Below are positions 32,497 to 45,100 of a DNA stretch of 64,000 nucleotides, piece by piece. The position numbers and the translations under genes are program-made. The DNA lies in the NCBI GenBank assembly GCA_028641055.1, contig CM054062.1:21460536-21524535 (forward strand), given 5' to 3'. The notes beneath the pieces were generated by a model. That model was not told the origin of the DNA and did not search any database. It saw nothing but the letters and a program-made list of their open reading frames with translations. Source of the stretch: Alopecurus myosuroides. Taxonomy: Eukaryota; Streptophyta; Magnoliopsida; Poales; Poaceae. Within the stretch, counting starts at the first letter, position 1, and each line of letters starts with the position of its first letter.

Positions 32497-33155
32497 CATG
32501 CCAACCGGCGGCGAGAACGTGGCGGTGGTTGCAGGCGGCCATGAATGCACGGGGAGGAAGCCGAGGCATGGCATGACCGTTCGTGGCCACGCGTGGGGAA
32601 GTGGAGGCGCGGGGAAGCCGAGGCGGCCGCTGGGTCGCTGGCCAGTGTGGCTGCGGTTATGGTCTTCCTTAAAGACGTGGGGACGTGGACGCGGGCGAGC
32701 CAACCACTAGGTCGCCGGCCAGTGGCCCGTTTGACCCCGCGTGGCCAGTGGGCCCTTTGACCGAATGTGGCCAGTGGGCTTAATTAAAGACGTGGGCCAG
32801 TGGGCCCTTTGACCAAATGTGGCCAGTGGGCTTAATTAAAAACGTGGTCCAGTGGACGCGGTTGGGGAAGGGGAGGCCGGTTGGGGATTACGAGGCAGGC
32901 ATCGTAAATTTGCAAAAAAAAAAGCGAAAAAAAACCCCTGCGCGGCACAGAAAGTGGCCAAACTACTGCTTTTTCAGAGGAGGCATTCATCTCGGTTCCT
33001 AACACGAACCGGGACTAACTCCCCTTGCCAGGTTCGCCACGTGGTCAGTCCCATTTGTCCCGGGTCCTGGCGCAATCGGTACCAATGGGGGAGGTGCATT
33101 TGTCCCGGCTGACCCATCCCGGTTGCACAACCGGGACAAATGGGCCTTACCAACC
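32497..33155. repeat. E4 right part with tandem repeat and subterminal repeats
   Basis: GC-rich at first, with no recognisable protein. Two 52-bp tandem copies lie at 32750-32801 and 32802-32853 (GGGCCCTTTGACC ... TTAATTAAA ... GGCCAGT), with partial copies to the left. Poly-A-like runs stand near 32912-32936. From 32990 to 33155 there are inverted motifs of the CCCGGTT / AACCGGGAC kind, matching the left end of E4. The last clear motif ends near 33155. Confidence 0.6.
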
Positions 33156-33164
33156 ATATGGTGA

Positions 33165-33243
33165 ACGTCTCCATCTTCTGTTCGGAGGAAGCTATTCCGG
33201 AAATTCCCGAGGAATCCAGCAGCGAAGACGACTCGGATGCCTG
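33165..33243 (+). pseudogene. E3 aORF tail
   Basis: A short acidic C-terminus (SEEAIPEIPEESSSEDDSDA, then TGA) right after E4. It stands in the position expected for the end of the E3 aORF, convergent with E3 pol. The domain that should precede it is missing. Confidence 0.5.
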
Positions 33244-33983
33244 AAGGAAGCTGCCTGGTCCTGGGTAGGAGATAGGAAATAGAAGAATTACTGATCTTAC
33301 AATGTAAACTTATTGTAATGATTTCTATTCTTTTGTATAAACAAGTACTCCGCCTATTGCAGTAATATTATTTAATCTTTGCAAGTTTTCCGGGTTTTAT
33401 TCCTTTATCTTCTAAGTTCTCTAGTTTATATGCTTTAACTGTCCTTAGTGTTTGAAATGGCTCGATAGTATTTTAATCTTCATGCCAAGTGACTGGGTAT
33501 AACCAATCAGTCAAAACTCGGAACATGGATTATACTAAAGGCATTTTTACTTACTATCTTCAGTGACACAACATAAAAACAATCAGATAATACTTAGAGA
33601 ACAATAAGGAATTTTTTTTTTAATGAAACTCAGGCACACAGGCACAATCTGGGTTTCCTTAAGCCTTTTTAGGCTGAAAATCATTCAATTTTTTAACACC
33701 GAGCACGCAGGCACAATTCGGGTTAACATTGAGTATTTTGAAAGATCATTGGGAAATAGATGAGACGGAATTATGCTTTATACTATAATAAACATGTAAA
33801 AAACATAGATGTACAAATTCGACAACTTTATTTCATGATCTCAAAGATGTTTACATAGAAATTGAACTAAGTATAGAAGGGACGTAACTGCTGGATGCTA
33901 CAGGGTCTTTTGGTCTCCCCTAGTTCGTCATCTATCTTTCTCTTTCTTTTGCGATTCGGCTTTTTGGGATCATCTTCCGTGTC
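33244..33983. other. E3 convergent spacer
   Basis: AT-rich, non-coding. Two similar segments at 33630-33665 and 33700-33730 share 'cacgcaggcacaat(t/c)' wording, an imperfect direct repeat. There is no sequence match by eye to the E5/E6 spacer. Confidence 0.5.
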
Positions 33984-34860
33984 TCAAATATCTACAAGAT
34001 AGTATGATCCATTTTTCATAGCCTTGCTGATGACAAATGGTCCTTCCCAAACTGGGGCCAATTTGTTCTTTCTTTGTTGTACCAATCTTAGCACTAAGTC
34101 ACCTTCTTTAAAAGAACGATGTGTGATTTTTCGACTATGGTAACGTCGTAAACCTCGCTGATAAATTGCAGATCTTTGAAGCACAATTTCTTGTTCTTCC
34201 TCTAGGAGATCGACGGCATCCCGTCGTGCGCTTTCGGCATCCGAGTCATCGAAAGCCTGCACTCTTGGGCTATCACAGATCATGTCCGTTGGAAGGACTG
34301 CTTCCGTGCCGTAAACTAGGAAAAACGGGGTTTGCCCTGTTGACCTGTTTGGCGTCGTTCGAATACTCCAAAGCATAGAGGGTAACTCTTCCACCCATGC
34401 TCCAGCTGCTCTATGGAGAGGAGATTCGAGTCTTGGGCGTATTCCTTGCAGGATGGAACTATTCATTCTTTCAACCTGCCCATTGGATTGCGGGTGTGCC
34501 ACAGATGCAAGATCTATGCGTATTCCCGTTGGTCGACAATATTTTGCCAACTCTCCAATAGAGAAATTTGTCCCGTTGTCGGTTATTATGCTGTGTGGAA
34601 TGACGTATCTCATGACTACGTCAATGATGAAATTTCTTGCAGTTACACCGTCAAGCTTTTTGATGGGTTTTGCCTCCACCCACCTGGTATACTTATCCAC
34701 TGCAACGAGAAGATGTGTAAGTCCACCTCTTGCAGTTTTGAATGGTCCCATCATATCTAGCCCGCAGACTGCGGACGGCCATGTAATAGGGATAGTTTTG
34801 AGTGCTTGGGCTGGCATACTTGTCTGCTTGGCCTAATACTGACATCTGACACATGTATTG
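33984..34860 (-). pseudogene. E3 integrase
   Basis: A 277-codon open stretch from 34817 holds the integrase core and C-terminus: Asp in LDMMGPF, Asp in TDNGTNFS, Glu in GQVERMN, then a region ending in SYYLVDI. Upstream the zinc-finger part continues but has a TAG near 34838 after CVRCQY. This segment left of about 34764 is present only once. Confidence 0.85.
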
Positions 34861-35009
34861 ACTATGTGTTCGGCGTCTGTCTTGGTTGTTAGCAAGAAAA
34901 ACCCTGCATGGAATGCTTTCTTAACTATGCTTTTTGATTGAGCATGATGTCCGCAATCTCCATCATGGATTTCTTGCAGAATTTCTCGGCCTTCTTCTGG
35001 CGAAATACA

Positions 35010-37090
35010 TCACAAAAAAATTCTGGTAGTGCTGCGTTTATACAGGCAACCATTGATTACCGTGTATCCTTTGCATCGACGTTTTCTTTGTCTTTGCAAG
35101 ACCTCGTCTGCTCCATCAGGGTACTTCTGATCTACTAAGAAGTTTAGATATGGAATTGTCCAATCCGGGTTAACGAGCAGGACTTCGATTGACTCGGAAA
35201 CTAGAGGATAGTCGACATCTCCACCTTTTATGGATGGTTCATGCAAATGTTGGACAAACACACCTGGTGGTAGGGTTTTCATTCTTTCCGAGCCCATGCG
35301 GGCTAATGCGTCCGCGTTTCAATTTTCTTCCCTTTTGACATGAAGTACTTCAAATCCAGGAAGCAAATTGCAAACTCGTCCACCATTCTCCATTATTCGG
35401 CCATGATGGGGCTTTTAGCGTCCCATGTTTGGTTGAGCTGATGTTGTACCAAATCTGAGTCACCATAGCATAAGATGCGTTTGACACCTATTTCTTTTTC
35501 AATATGCAAGCAATGAAGCAAAGCTTCGTATTCTGCCACATTATTGCTGGCGTTGAAGTGTATTTGTAATACATACTCCACTGTGTCTGCCTTGGGGGAT
35601 TTTAGGACTACACCAGCTACAGCGCCTTCCTTCATCTTGGATCCATCAAAGTGCATAACCTAGTATTATGACTCCGGCATTGGTGTATTTTCCATTGCTT
35701 CTGTCCAATCAGCGACGAAATCTGCCAACACCTGGGATTTTAGTGTCGTCCGGGGTTGGTACTTAATGTCGAACGCATCCAACTCGATGCCCCATTTGGC
35801 TACTCGGCCTGTTGCGTCTGCATTGTTGATTATATCCCCTAGTGGTGCTTTACATATCACTGTTATGGAAGTAGTGACGTAGTTTTCGAGATGCGAACAA
35901 TTTGCCATACGCCAGTTTTTGATAGTGCGGGTATCTTTGCTTGGACTCTGAAAAAACTTCACTTACATAATACACCGGATGTTGATCTGGTATGGTTTGC
36001 TCGTCTTTCCGCCTTTCCACATCCATCACTGCGCTGATAACCCTGTTTGTTGCTGTGAGGTACAATAACATGGGTTCTTCGTCTTTTGGTGATGCCAAAA
36101 TCGGAGCTTTCATCAAGGTTTCTTTTAACTGGGTTAATGCTGCATCCGCCTCTTCTGTCCACACAAATTTGTCGGATTTCTTCAACAATTTGTATAATGG
36201 CAGAGCTTTGTCTCCTAGCCGGCTTATAAACCTGCTGATGGCAGCTGCGGAAGCCATCAATCTTTGTACATCTTTTAAGCACGTAGGCCTTGAGATGTTT
36301 AGGATTGCCTTGATCTTTTCCGGGTTTACATATATTCCTTTGTGAGAAACGATGAAACCCAGAAGTTTTCCTGAGGGAACCCCGAATACGCACTTCAATG
36401 GATTCAACTTCATTTTATAAGTGCGCAAATATTCGAAGGTTTCTCACAAATCGTCAAGGAGCGTGTCCTTTTCCTTGGGAACGACGGCAATGTCGTCCAC
36501 GTAAACGTGAACATTTTTGCCAATCTGACTATGCAAACATCGTTGCATGCAACGGTGGTAAGTTGCGCCTGCGTTCTTCAGGACAAAATGCATGGTTATC
36601 TAGTAGTATGTTCCATATGGGGTTATGAAGGAGGTTTTGATTTGATCTTCTTCCTTCATACGTATTTGATGGTACTCGGAGTAAGCATCCAAAAAGCATA
36701 AAAGCTCGGAGCCAGCAGTGGCATCTATTATTTGATCGATTCGCGGTAACGCAAATCTATCTTTTGGACACAACTTGTTCAGGCCGGTGTAATCTATACA
36801 CATCCTAAGAACAGTACTATCTTTCTTCGGGACTAATACTGGTTTGATGACCATTCACTATGTATAACTTCCCGGATAAAATCAGCTACCAATAGCCGGA
36901 TAATTTCCTTGCCAATAGCCTTTCGTCTTCTTCCGTCAAATTGACGGAGACTTTGTTTGACGGGTTTAGATCCTGGAATTACCTTGAGTTGGTGCTCAGC
37001 AAGTTCCCTGGGTACACCTGGCATGTCCGTTGGACACCATACGAAAATATCCCAGTTCTCACGGAGGAACTTGATGAGCTCGCTTTCCTA
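35010..37090 (-). pseudogene. E3 RT and RNase H, copy 1
   Basis: RT: CIDYTGLNKLCPKDRFALPR, LDAYSEYHQI (about 36690-36720) and YVDD (about 36490-36500). The connection region follows at 36428-35870, then the second RNase H at 35656-35393 with FDGSK, AEYEAL and GDSDL. Stops shared with copy 2 include TAG near 36600 and TGA near 36446, so E3 was already dead before duplication. Copy 1 alone has an 11-bp deletion near 35867 that shifts frame. Confidence 0.9.
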
Positions 37091-40000
37091 TTTGTTGGTC
37101 ATGCTAGTTCCCACTACGACAAACTTTGTCGGATCTTTGGGATCTAGGATAACCTGTCTGGTATTCTCGGAAGCTTTGAAGATGTCTGCCGGCTTCCGGC
37201 TTTCTTTTCCTGCCGGCATTTCTGTTGGCGATATTTCTTTTGCCAGCTCCTTCAGTTCTTCCTTTGCTATCACCTTTTCTGCACAGAGGGCGTTTTCCTT
37301 TTCCTGCTCGTTTGCCAATTTGAAGTCTCCCTTTATGGTGATTACTCCTCCTTTTGGCCCTGGCATCTTCAGCTTGTTATAGATATAACATGATCTTGCC
37401 ATGAACTTGACGAAAGCTGGACGTCTGAGTATTGCGTGATACACGCTTTCAAACGGCACAACCTCGAAGGATACTTTTTTCCCGACGAAAATGTTCTTGC
37501 TCTCCAAAGGTTACGTCTAGGGAAATTTCTCCTAGGGATCGTGCTTGCATGCCAGGGACGATGCCGTGAAAACGTATGTTTCTATGATTGAGCTGGGTCT
37601 CGGAGATTCGCAGATGCTTCAATGTATCCAGGTACATTATATTGATGTTGGATCCTCCATCCATCAACACTCTTTTTAGCCTAGCGTTTTGAACAATAGG
37701 ACTTACTACTAGAGCTTGCGTGCCGGGTTCTGGGATATTTCCGGGATGATCAGACTGATCCCAGGTAATCGGTGTATTTGAGTACTTCAAGAATTTCGGG
37801 GTTGGTGGGACAACCGCGTTTATTTCTCGAAGTGTTCTCTTTGCCACCGTTGCTGAGGGAGTTGCCAAAAAAGTTAAGTTGCATTCTCCGTCAACCCTCG
37901 GAAACTTAGGCTCGCCTTTTCGCTGTTGGTCCTGGATTTTTTCATCAGTGTTCGATTTACTGTCTTCTTTTTCAGCTTCTGGCTTTTTCTTGGAGAATTT
38001 CCTCTTGGAACTCTTCCCTTTGCTTCCGGATCCTGCACTGCCTTTCATATGCTTATTGAGCCGGCGTTGTGCGTTAGTATGGGTGGGTTTCCCGAATTGC
38101 GATTGGTGGACACAGTTTTCCGACTTGATTCTTTCCCACTCTTCTTTTGAGTAGGCGATCGGTTGTGTGCTTCGTCCTTTCCATTTGCTCCCACTTTCTC
38201 TTCCAAAGGCTATGTTAACTTCTTTGGGCTTTTGCTGTACTTCTGGAGTTGCTTTTTTCTTAGGACGAGGGGTCTTTTTGGCTTGAATCAAAGTGTCGAT
38301 ATTTCCACCTCTCGCTCTGATGTCGTCTTCGGCCGTTGCGTGCTCATTTGAGGTTGTAAGCATAGATCCGAGATCTTTGTGCTTTTTTGAATTGATCATG
38401 AACGGTACGAGTCCAGGATTTAAGCCGTTGAAAAAATTATGCATTGCTTGTACGTCAGTTACTCCAGAGCAGCTGTTTTTCATTGCAGTCCACCTTGAGA
38501 TAAAGTCCACGTATGGCTCATCTTCAAACTGGATGCAGCGGTTTAGCTGGTTGATGCTGTTGGGGTGCTTGTACGTTCCCCAAAAATGCTGAGTAAAAAC
38601 TCTAGCCATATCATCCCAGCTACCGACAGTTCTTGACGGAAGCCCGTTGATCCAATCTCTGGCTCCATCCAGTAACATAAGGGGGAGAAATTTTACTGCC
38701 TCTAAGTGTGTCCCATTGTTAATCTGGACGGCTGTGTAATAGTCTGAGAGCCAGGTATCCGGGTTTGTGCTACCGGTATATTTTTGATATGTTGGACCAA
38801 CTTTGGCGAAGCCAGAATGTAGAGTTATTCTTCAGATCCTGTCGGTGAAACACTGAGGTCCGAAGTATGGATCATCTCTTTCCGCTCTATCGATGTGTGC
38901 GGAGTATCTACCGGCTGAATGGATAGAAGGGGATCTACTCCTTTCTTTTCCATTGTTGCGTGAGCATGCTTTTTCGGTACTGCCTCTGTTTCCTCTGTTA
39001 TTATTCCCTTTGGGATAAGGTGGAGTTCTACTCTTGTGTCTTTCCTCATTCTTAGGGGGTGTACGGGATCTCTCACGCTTGTGAGGAATGCCATGTCTTC
39101 CGGCTTTCTCAGCAGGGCGTCTCGGAGGCGGCATTGCTTTTCCATCCTTCCGGTTTCGTTCCTCCCGATCTCGGGGATTAATTCCATCCTTCGGCAGATG
39201 GGATGCGGTTCTGGACGCTGCATCCTTATTATCAGGTTTTTTCTTGTCCTTTCTCGGATCTCCTTTCTTCTCTTTCGAATTACTTGAATCTCCAGGTTCT
39301 TCAGGTCCAGGTGCTCCAGCGGCGCAAGTAGCTGTTTTGCATAGGGCTGAGTTGTCATGCAACTTCCCTGATCTTGCTTGTCCTTGCTGTTGCTGTTGCA
39401 GTGCCTTTCCTAAGAAAGAATACACCCCTTGAAGTTTTTCGCCATTGGAGTACATTTCATTGTTGAGGATGGCGAACACGGCTTCCGCGTTTTTTACTGC
39501 CATTTTGTATAAAGGTTCGCCCCTGGCATCTATGCCGTTTACTTACTTTTGCCAGGCCGGGTTTTGAAACCGTTCCTTTGGCGGTAGTACTTCCGGTCTT
39601 TCGATGCCGGGTAACCATGTAGGTTTAATGCCAGGTCTATTCCTTCTCTCATACTCCTCGATTTCTTCCTGCTTTAACTTAATGTCCGCTTGGGTTTTCT
39701 GAAGATGTTCTCGAGTTCTGAATAGATGTTGCTGTTGCCGTTGGAGAGCTTGTCTCCTGGCTTCCAGCACTTTCAGGGGGTTCGTGGGTTCCAACTGGTG
39801 TTTGAAGTAGATCATGTTCTTCCTGTTCTGACATTGGCGGGACAGAGATTTCCTTCGCTTTCTTCTCCGTAGGCTTTACTCCACTTCATCCTCCTTCTTC
39901 CGGGTTTTTTTGGCTGGGTCAGCCAGCTTTTTCTTCCGGAGCTTGTGCTGGAGTTTCTTGGAAGCTTTGTGTTTTTTCTTGGAACAGGGAGGTTTTTTTA

Positions 40001-40701
40001 CTAGGTTCGTCCTCTGTCAATTCTTTGACATCCGGGTAGGTTGGAGTGGTTTCCCCCTCTTCTCTTTCCTCATCTGGCGGAGGTGTTCTAGGGCTTTCCT
40101 GACTTTCGGCATCCGTGTTTTCAGCTGGTTTTGCCATTAGTACTTCGTGGAACCCCTCTTGAAAGGATTTGACCTTTCTTTCGAAAGCGTCTTCATCTTC
40201 GTCTTCGGAATCGAACTGGTCCGATCCGGGTTCCTATTCTAATCTCGACTCAATGGCGGCTAACACAGAATCATCTTCTGAGTTCGTCGTCAGATTGACG
40301 GATGTCGGATCTTCCACTTCTATTGTGGGACTGTTGTCTTCTGCCTTTTCCACAGGATTGCTTTCGTCCGTGCTTTCGGCGATCTTGGATTGCACCATAC
40401 CGAGAAAGTGCGATTCAGCATGATATCGGCGATCTGAACAAAATCGGGCCTCATAGTCTTCTTCGACTGGGTATAGGGAGGGTAGGATAAATTTGCTTCC
40501 ACCACAGAATCCCATTACCTCTGCAGTTAATCCGATAAAGATGTTTGCAGATCCAATCGGTAAAACGCAGGCACTTACCAGATGATTCCGTGCTGGCATG
40601 TACGATCCGTTGTCGAGGAAGCGCCCAACGTCGTTGTCGAATTCTAGGCTTCCGACAGTTATGGCACTACCAATTCCGCCGAGTATCCCCGATCAAAACA
40701 T
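37091..40701 (-). pseudogene. E3 gag-protease, copy 1
   Basis: The start ATG at 40701 is followed at once by a TGA; copy 2 has CGA there. Leader (40690-40234), a coiled-coil-like Gln/Glu-rich part (39815-39543, RQALQRQQQHLFRTRE), an Arg/Lys/Ser-rich part (39503-38832), capsid-like region (38678-38400, SWDDMARVFTQHFWGTYK), Lys-rich tail, and protease with DGGSN at about 37660. Different from E5/E6 gag in sequence but of the same plan. Several frame changes separate the blocks. Confidence 0.85.
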
Positions 40702-40717
40702 AACGCCTGACGTCGCT

Positions 40718-40736
40718 GGCCCCAAGGTGGGCTCCA
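40718..40736 (-). other. E3 primer-binding site, copy 1
   Basis: TGGAGCCCACCTTGGGGCC on the minus strand. Copy 2 reads TGGCGCC at the same place, so copy 1 carries a later change. Confidence 0.75.
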
Positions 40737-40738
40737 AC

Positions 40739-41249
40739 TGTCGAGACATCGTAGTAGAATTCATAGACGGGGGTGCCATGAGACTACTGATAGAGATGTG
40801 GGGGGACGTGGTAGTATGACGAACAATGACACCAAGGTTTTACCCAGGTTCGGTATGTCGCAACTTGGCGGCGTTCCTACTCCTGCAATCTCACTAAATC
40901 AGGGATGAAGCCTGAAGTATACAAAGTACAATGTGAGTTAGGTTTAGCTACTCGACAAGGATCAACCTCTCGGCGAGTTAGCTTCTAGCTTACTGTTCTC
41001 TCTCTTTCTTATCTCCCGTCCGGCTTTATATAATAGCCGAGTTAGGGATTACAGAAAAGGAAACCTAGAAGACTACGGTAAGTTCTAACTTGGAAGGCAA
41101 GAATCCACATTCTACTCCAAGCCGTACCACGTGGGCCGTGGTCCGGGTTCTTCTAGAATTCGTTTTCTGCGCGTCAGCTTACTGGGCCGCCTAATGGACC
41201 GTAATCCATTACCATTCAGGCCACCCTGGTAATCTGGCACTTTAGGACA
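40739..41249 (-). repeat. E3 5' LTR, copy 1
   Basis: 511 bp. Minus-strand ends are TGTCCTAAAG and CTCGACA. TATATAAA lies on the minus strand at 41025-41032. The E3 3' LTR is absent from the window. Confidence 0.85.
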
Positions 41250-42111
41250 CCATCTGATATACCCCTAAATGGGATATATCCGACACCGGGTGATCTTCAT
41301 CATCCACTTGGACATTTTCTGCTTCCTCAAGATCAGCAGCCAAAACGTACTTCCACTCCAGCTGAGCCAAAGCACCATTGGTATTCTCCGGTTCATATAA
41401 AGGGCGGGGTGGAGCAGAAACCGAAGGAGTAATGAAGTGAGGCGCACCAGATGAAGAGGCTACGGAAAGCCGGCTCTTCTGCGGATCTTGGCGGACATCA
41501 CCTACAATTTGAGGAGAGAAAGGCATTTTGCGCTGACCCGAGGAAGCGTAACTCGGACAGAGTTCCTTCAGCTTCACTTTTTCTGCAATGGTGCAAGCTT
41601 GGAACCGGCACTCCTTCTGGATCTTGGCAAAGTCCTTCCTCTCATATTTGGTCTTGTCCGCCCGATACTCTAGGAAACCTTTCACAAGGAGATCTAGATT
41701 AACTTCCGGGTGATAAGCTTTGTCCAGGGACATGACCTTGATGGCTCCACGACAGCAAGCTGACATTTTGTGTTCCTCTATCCATTGTGGAACTTGAGTT
41801 ATTTCCACAAGCATCTCATGGAGTCTCTTGGGGGGGTTGTCCCAGTTCCTGACGGCCTTAATGCATTCTCCTCCTCCAACATAAAGTTGTCGGATCAAGG
41901 TGAATAGAGCCTTCAGTTTCAGGAAAGGAAGCTGGAGGTTATTGCCATGCATTCTACCTGCAAGTTACAAGAACATTTTGATCAGAAACAGGATAATTAT
42001 AATAAGGCAAAGGAGATAATGAACCGGAAAGGCAGGACATAAAAATGAGGCATGTGGAGCAAACTTACCAAACACATTGCAGGTGATCTCTCCTAGAAGG
42101 TCCTTCACCTT

Positions 42112-45100
42112 TTTTTTTTGACACCATTACTGTGGGGGAAACCCCCACAGCCCCCCATTTATTAAATAAATAGAAAAAAAGTTATTTACAAATGTACAAT
42201 ATGTACAAGAAAATTATGGGAGTGAATTAATCCATGATGTCAAAAAAACAGAGTCTGCACTCTTCACCCTGTACTTAAGCAGAGTGACTTCCTGTATAAA
42301 CAGGGCCTTCCAACCTCTGAAAGTTGGCTTGATGTTCTTGAAGATCCATCCATTCCTTTGCTTCCAGATGCACCAGCAAGCCAGGATCACAATCTCCACA
42401 AAACAAGAACCAGCAAAATGCTTTCTGGCATACATGATAGCATAAGATGGTGTGCCAGGTATCCAAGGAATCTGCAAGTAATTCCAAATCCTTGTACTGA
42501 ATGTACAATTGAAAAATAAGTGTCTCCAATCCTCAAGAACATGGTCAGGGCACAGGACACAATCAGATGAAGAATTAATGGTCCAATGTCGTCGAATTAA
42601 CATGTCCCTGGTATTAATTCTATCATGCAGGATAAGCCAAGCAAAAAATCTATGCTTAGATTGACACTTGCTCCTCCAAATTGCAAAAGAAATTGGATCA
42701 TCAGGGACATCAGAAAAATGGTGTTTATAAAATGAGCTAGGACGTAATCTGCCACTAGAATGTGGGCTCTTCCATTGATCTGTAATATCAAGTTGCAATT
42801 GAAAATGACCAATCATGCCTTTCAATAACCTAAGCTCTTCATATGCTTGAACTGACAGGGGTAAAGCAAAGTTCTGGAGACAATCTGTGCCAAGCAGGAA
42901 ATCATTTACAGACTGAAATTTGTCTTTGGCAAAAGAAAAAAGTCTTGGGAAGGTTATCTTAAGAGGTTGAGGCTGCCATTTGTCTTCCCAAAACAATATT
43001 GTGAAACCATTGCCCACACAGCATGTAGTGTAGTTCCTGTAACTCCCAGATAATGCCAATATATTTTTCCACCAGAAAGAACCAGACTCAACCACAGCAT
43101 GAGGAACAGCCTTATAATAGTAAGCATCAGTAACAAGTTGCACCCAAGGCAAGGCTTCCTGATTATAAAGTTTATCAAGATGTTTTAATAAAAGGGCAGA
43201 GTTCTGGATTTTCAAGTTAATTACTCCCAGCCCTCCCTTTTTCTTTGGTTTGCACACCATATGCCAAGCTGCAAGTGATTGAGCTTTTTCCTTTCCTCTT
43301 TTACTCCACAAGCAATGCTTTCTTGCTCTGTCAATAACCTCAATGACACCAGTAGGAATAACAAGAGAAAGCATATAATAGGTTGGCAAGGATGATAACA
43401 CAGAATTCACTAGCACCAGTCTATCTCCATATGACAAAAAAGAGGAGGTGGCAGAAAGTCTCCTTTCAACTCTATCAATCAAAGGAGAGAAATCCTTGAT
43501 AGAGGGTTTAGTGGTACCCATAGGCAAGCCTAGGTAAGTGAAAGGCATAGACCCAGTTTTGCATTGGAAAAGTTCAGCCAGAGCATTAGCTTCCTCATCA
43601 GTTAAGTTGATAGGAATTATAGATGATTTATGAAAATTGATTTTCAGGCCTGTAAAAGCAGCATAGGTGTTGAGAATATCCTTGAAAACATCCAGGTCTT
43701 TGGCACATGCTGGAAGCACCACAATAGTATCATCAGCATACTGAATTATAGGAAAATCTTTACGGACTGGGATAGGAGAGGAAAGTAGACCATCAGAGTA
43801 CGCTTTGTTTACTAAACTCTGTAATAAATCAGCTCCTTCAACAAAAAGAAGTGGAGACAAAGGATCTCCCTGTCTAACTCCTCTTTTGCAATGAAATTTC
43901 TTCCCAGGTATTCCATTGAGTAGAACAGAAGAAAAACCTGATGCTAAAATTTCTCTTACCCAATTGAGGAATAAATCTGGAAACCCCTTAAATTTTAGGA
44001 CTTGTATAATGGCATCATGGTCCAAAGTGTCAAAGGCTTTTTCAAAGTCAATCTTGAGAACCACAATTTTTCTTTTGGACTGTTGACACTGATGCAGAAA
44101 CTCAAAAGACCAAGCAAGGCAATCCTGGATGGTTCTTCCCTTAATAAAACCATATTGGTTATCATGAATTGTATCACAAATCACATTTTGCAACCTATTA
44201 GCAATAAGCTTGGTGACAAATTTGAGACAAGTATTAGTCAATGAGATAGGTCTGAAATCATTGACAGTTTCAGGAGAGTTTGATTTTGGGATAAGAGTGA
44301 TGTATGATTCATTAATACTTTGTAGAGATAAATTCCCTGAATGGAAATCATGGCAGAGCTTTGTGAAATCTTCCTTTAACACCTCCCAGCATTTTTTAAC
44401 AAAGAGTCCATTGAAACCATCAGGGCCTGGTGCTCTATCAGTCTTAAGGGATTTCATAACTGAAGTAATCTCTTCTGTAGTAAAAGGCTCAACCAAGCAA
44501 TGTAAACTAACAGTTGGATGTAGGATATTGGAGAGATCTAAAAGTTGTGATGTGACAGAGGAGACTCCCATTCTGTTCTTGAAACAAGTCCAAAAGGCAG
44601 CTGCCTTGTGATGATGATCTATTAAAGATACACCTTCCTCGTTTTTAATTTCAGCTATAGTGTTAAATCTATAACGCTCTGTAGCTTTAGCATGGAAAAA
44701 TTTAGTATTTTCACCACCAAGTTGCACCCAACGGATGGTGCATCTATTCTTCCAATATGCAGACTGAGATAACAGCAACTTTTGCAAGTGAGCTTTAACA
44801 ATGTTTCTGAAATTGAATTCAGGTCTACTGAGGTTTCTCTCCTCCTCCAGAGTATCCAAGATTAAAATCACCTTATTGCATTTAGCAATTAATAGCTTCA
44901 AGCTTGAAAGATTTCTACCCCATCTCTTGAGCTCATGTCTGATGTTTTTTAATTTAGCAGTAATAGTGGCCGCTATGTTATTCTTCCTAACAGGCCACTT
45001 CCAGACTCTAGCAATAAGATCCATAAAACCAGGTTGATGTATCCAGTGATTTTCAAATCGAAAAATCTGAGCTTTAGGAATGTTGGTGGATATGGAGATA

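Larger units (their letters stand above)
8062..33155. mobile_element. E4: CACTA-like DNA element remnant, host of E5 and E6
   Basis: Removing E5 and E6, each with one copy of its 5-bp duplication, leaves about 2.1 kb: 8062-8887, 18879-19469 and 32497-33155. Both ends carry short inverted motifs of the type TAGTCCCGGTT / AACCGGGACTA, which from my knowledge of grass genomes are typical of CACTA subterminal repeats. The terminal CACTA bases themselves are not seen at either junction, so both ends look trimmed. A GC-rich minus-strand coding stretch is inside. Classification rests on the subterminal repeats only; another TIR family is possible. Confidence 0.55.
6194..41249 (-). mobile_element. 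E3: outer Tat-lineage element, interrupted by E4
   Basis: On the minus strand: 5' LTR 40739-41249, primer-binding site, gag-protease, RT-RNase H, integrase (to 33984), an AT-rich spacer, and a convergent plus-strand aORF. That aORF resumes on the far side of E4 (8061 back to 6194). The 3' LTR and aORF 5' end are missing at the E2 junction. Two facts place both halves in one element: the aORF tail at 33165-33243 stands in the expected convergent position to pol, and aORF coding sequence stops exactly where E4 starts. Part of the aORF between the two halves (the C-terminal domain seen in E5) is also gone. Right of 34764 the element is duplicated in tandem. Confidence 0.7.

Noticed and set aside
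32750..32853. 52-bp tandem repeat as CRISPR or satellite
   Set aside because: Two copies only, without spacers, inside a DNA transposon.
33984..37500. Plus-strand frames opposite E3 pol
   Set aside because: They mirror the minus-strand pol domains and carry no domain of their own.
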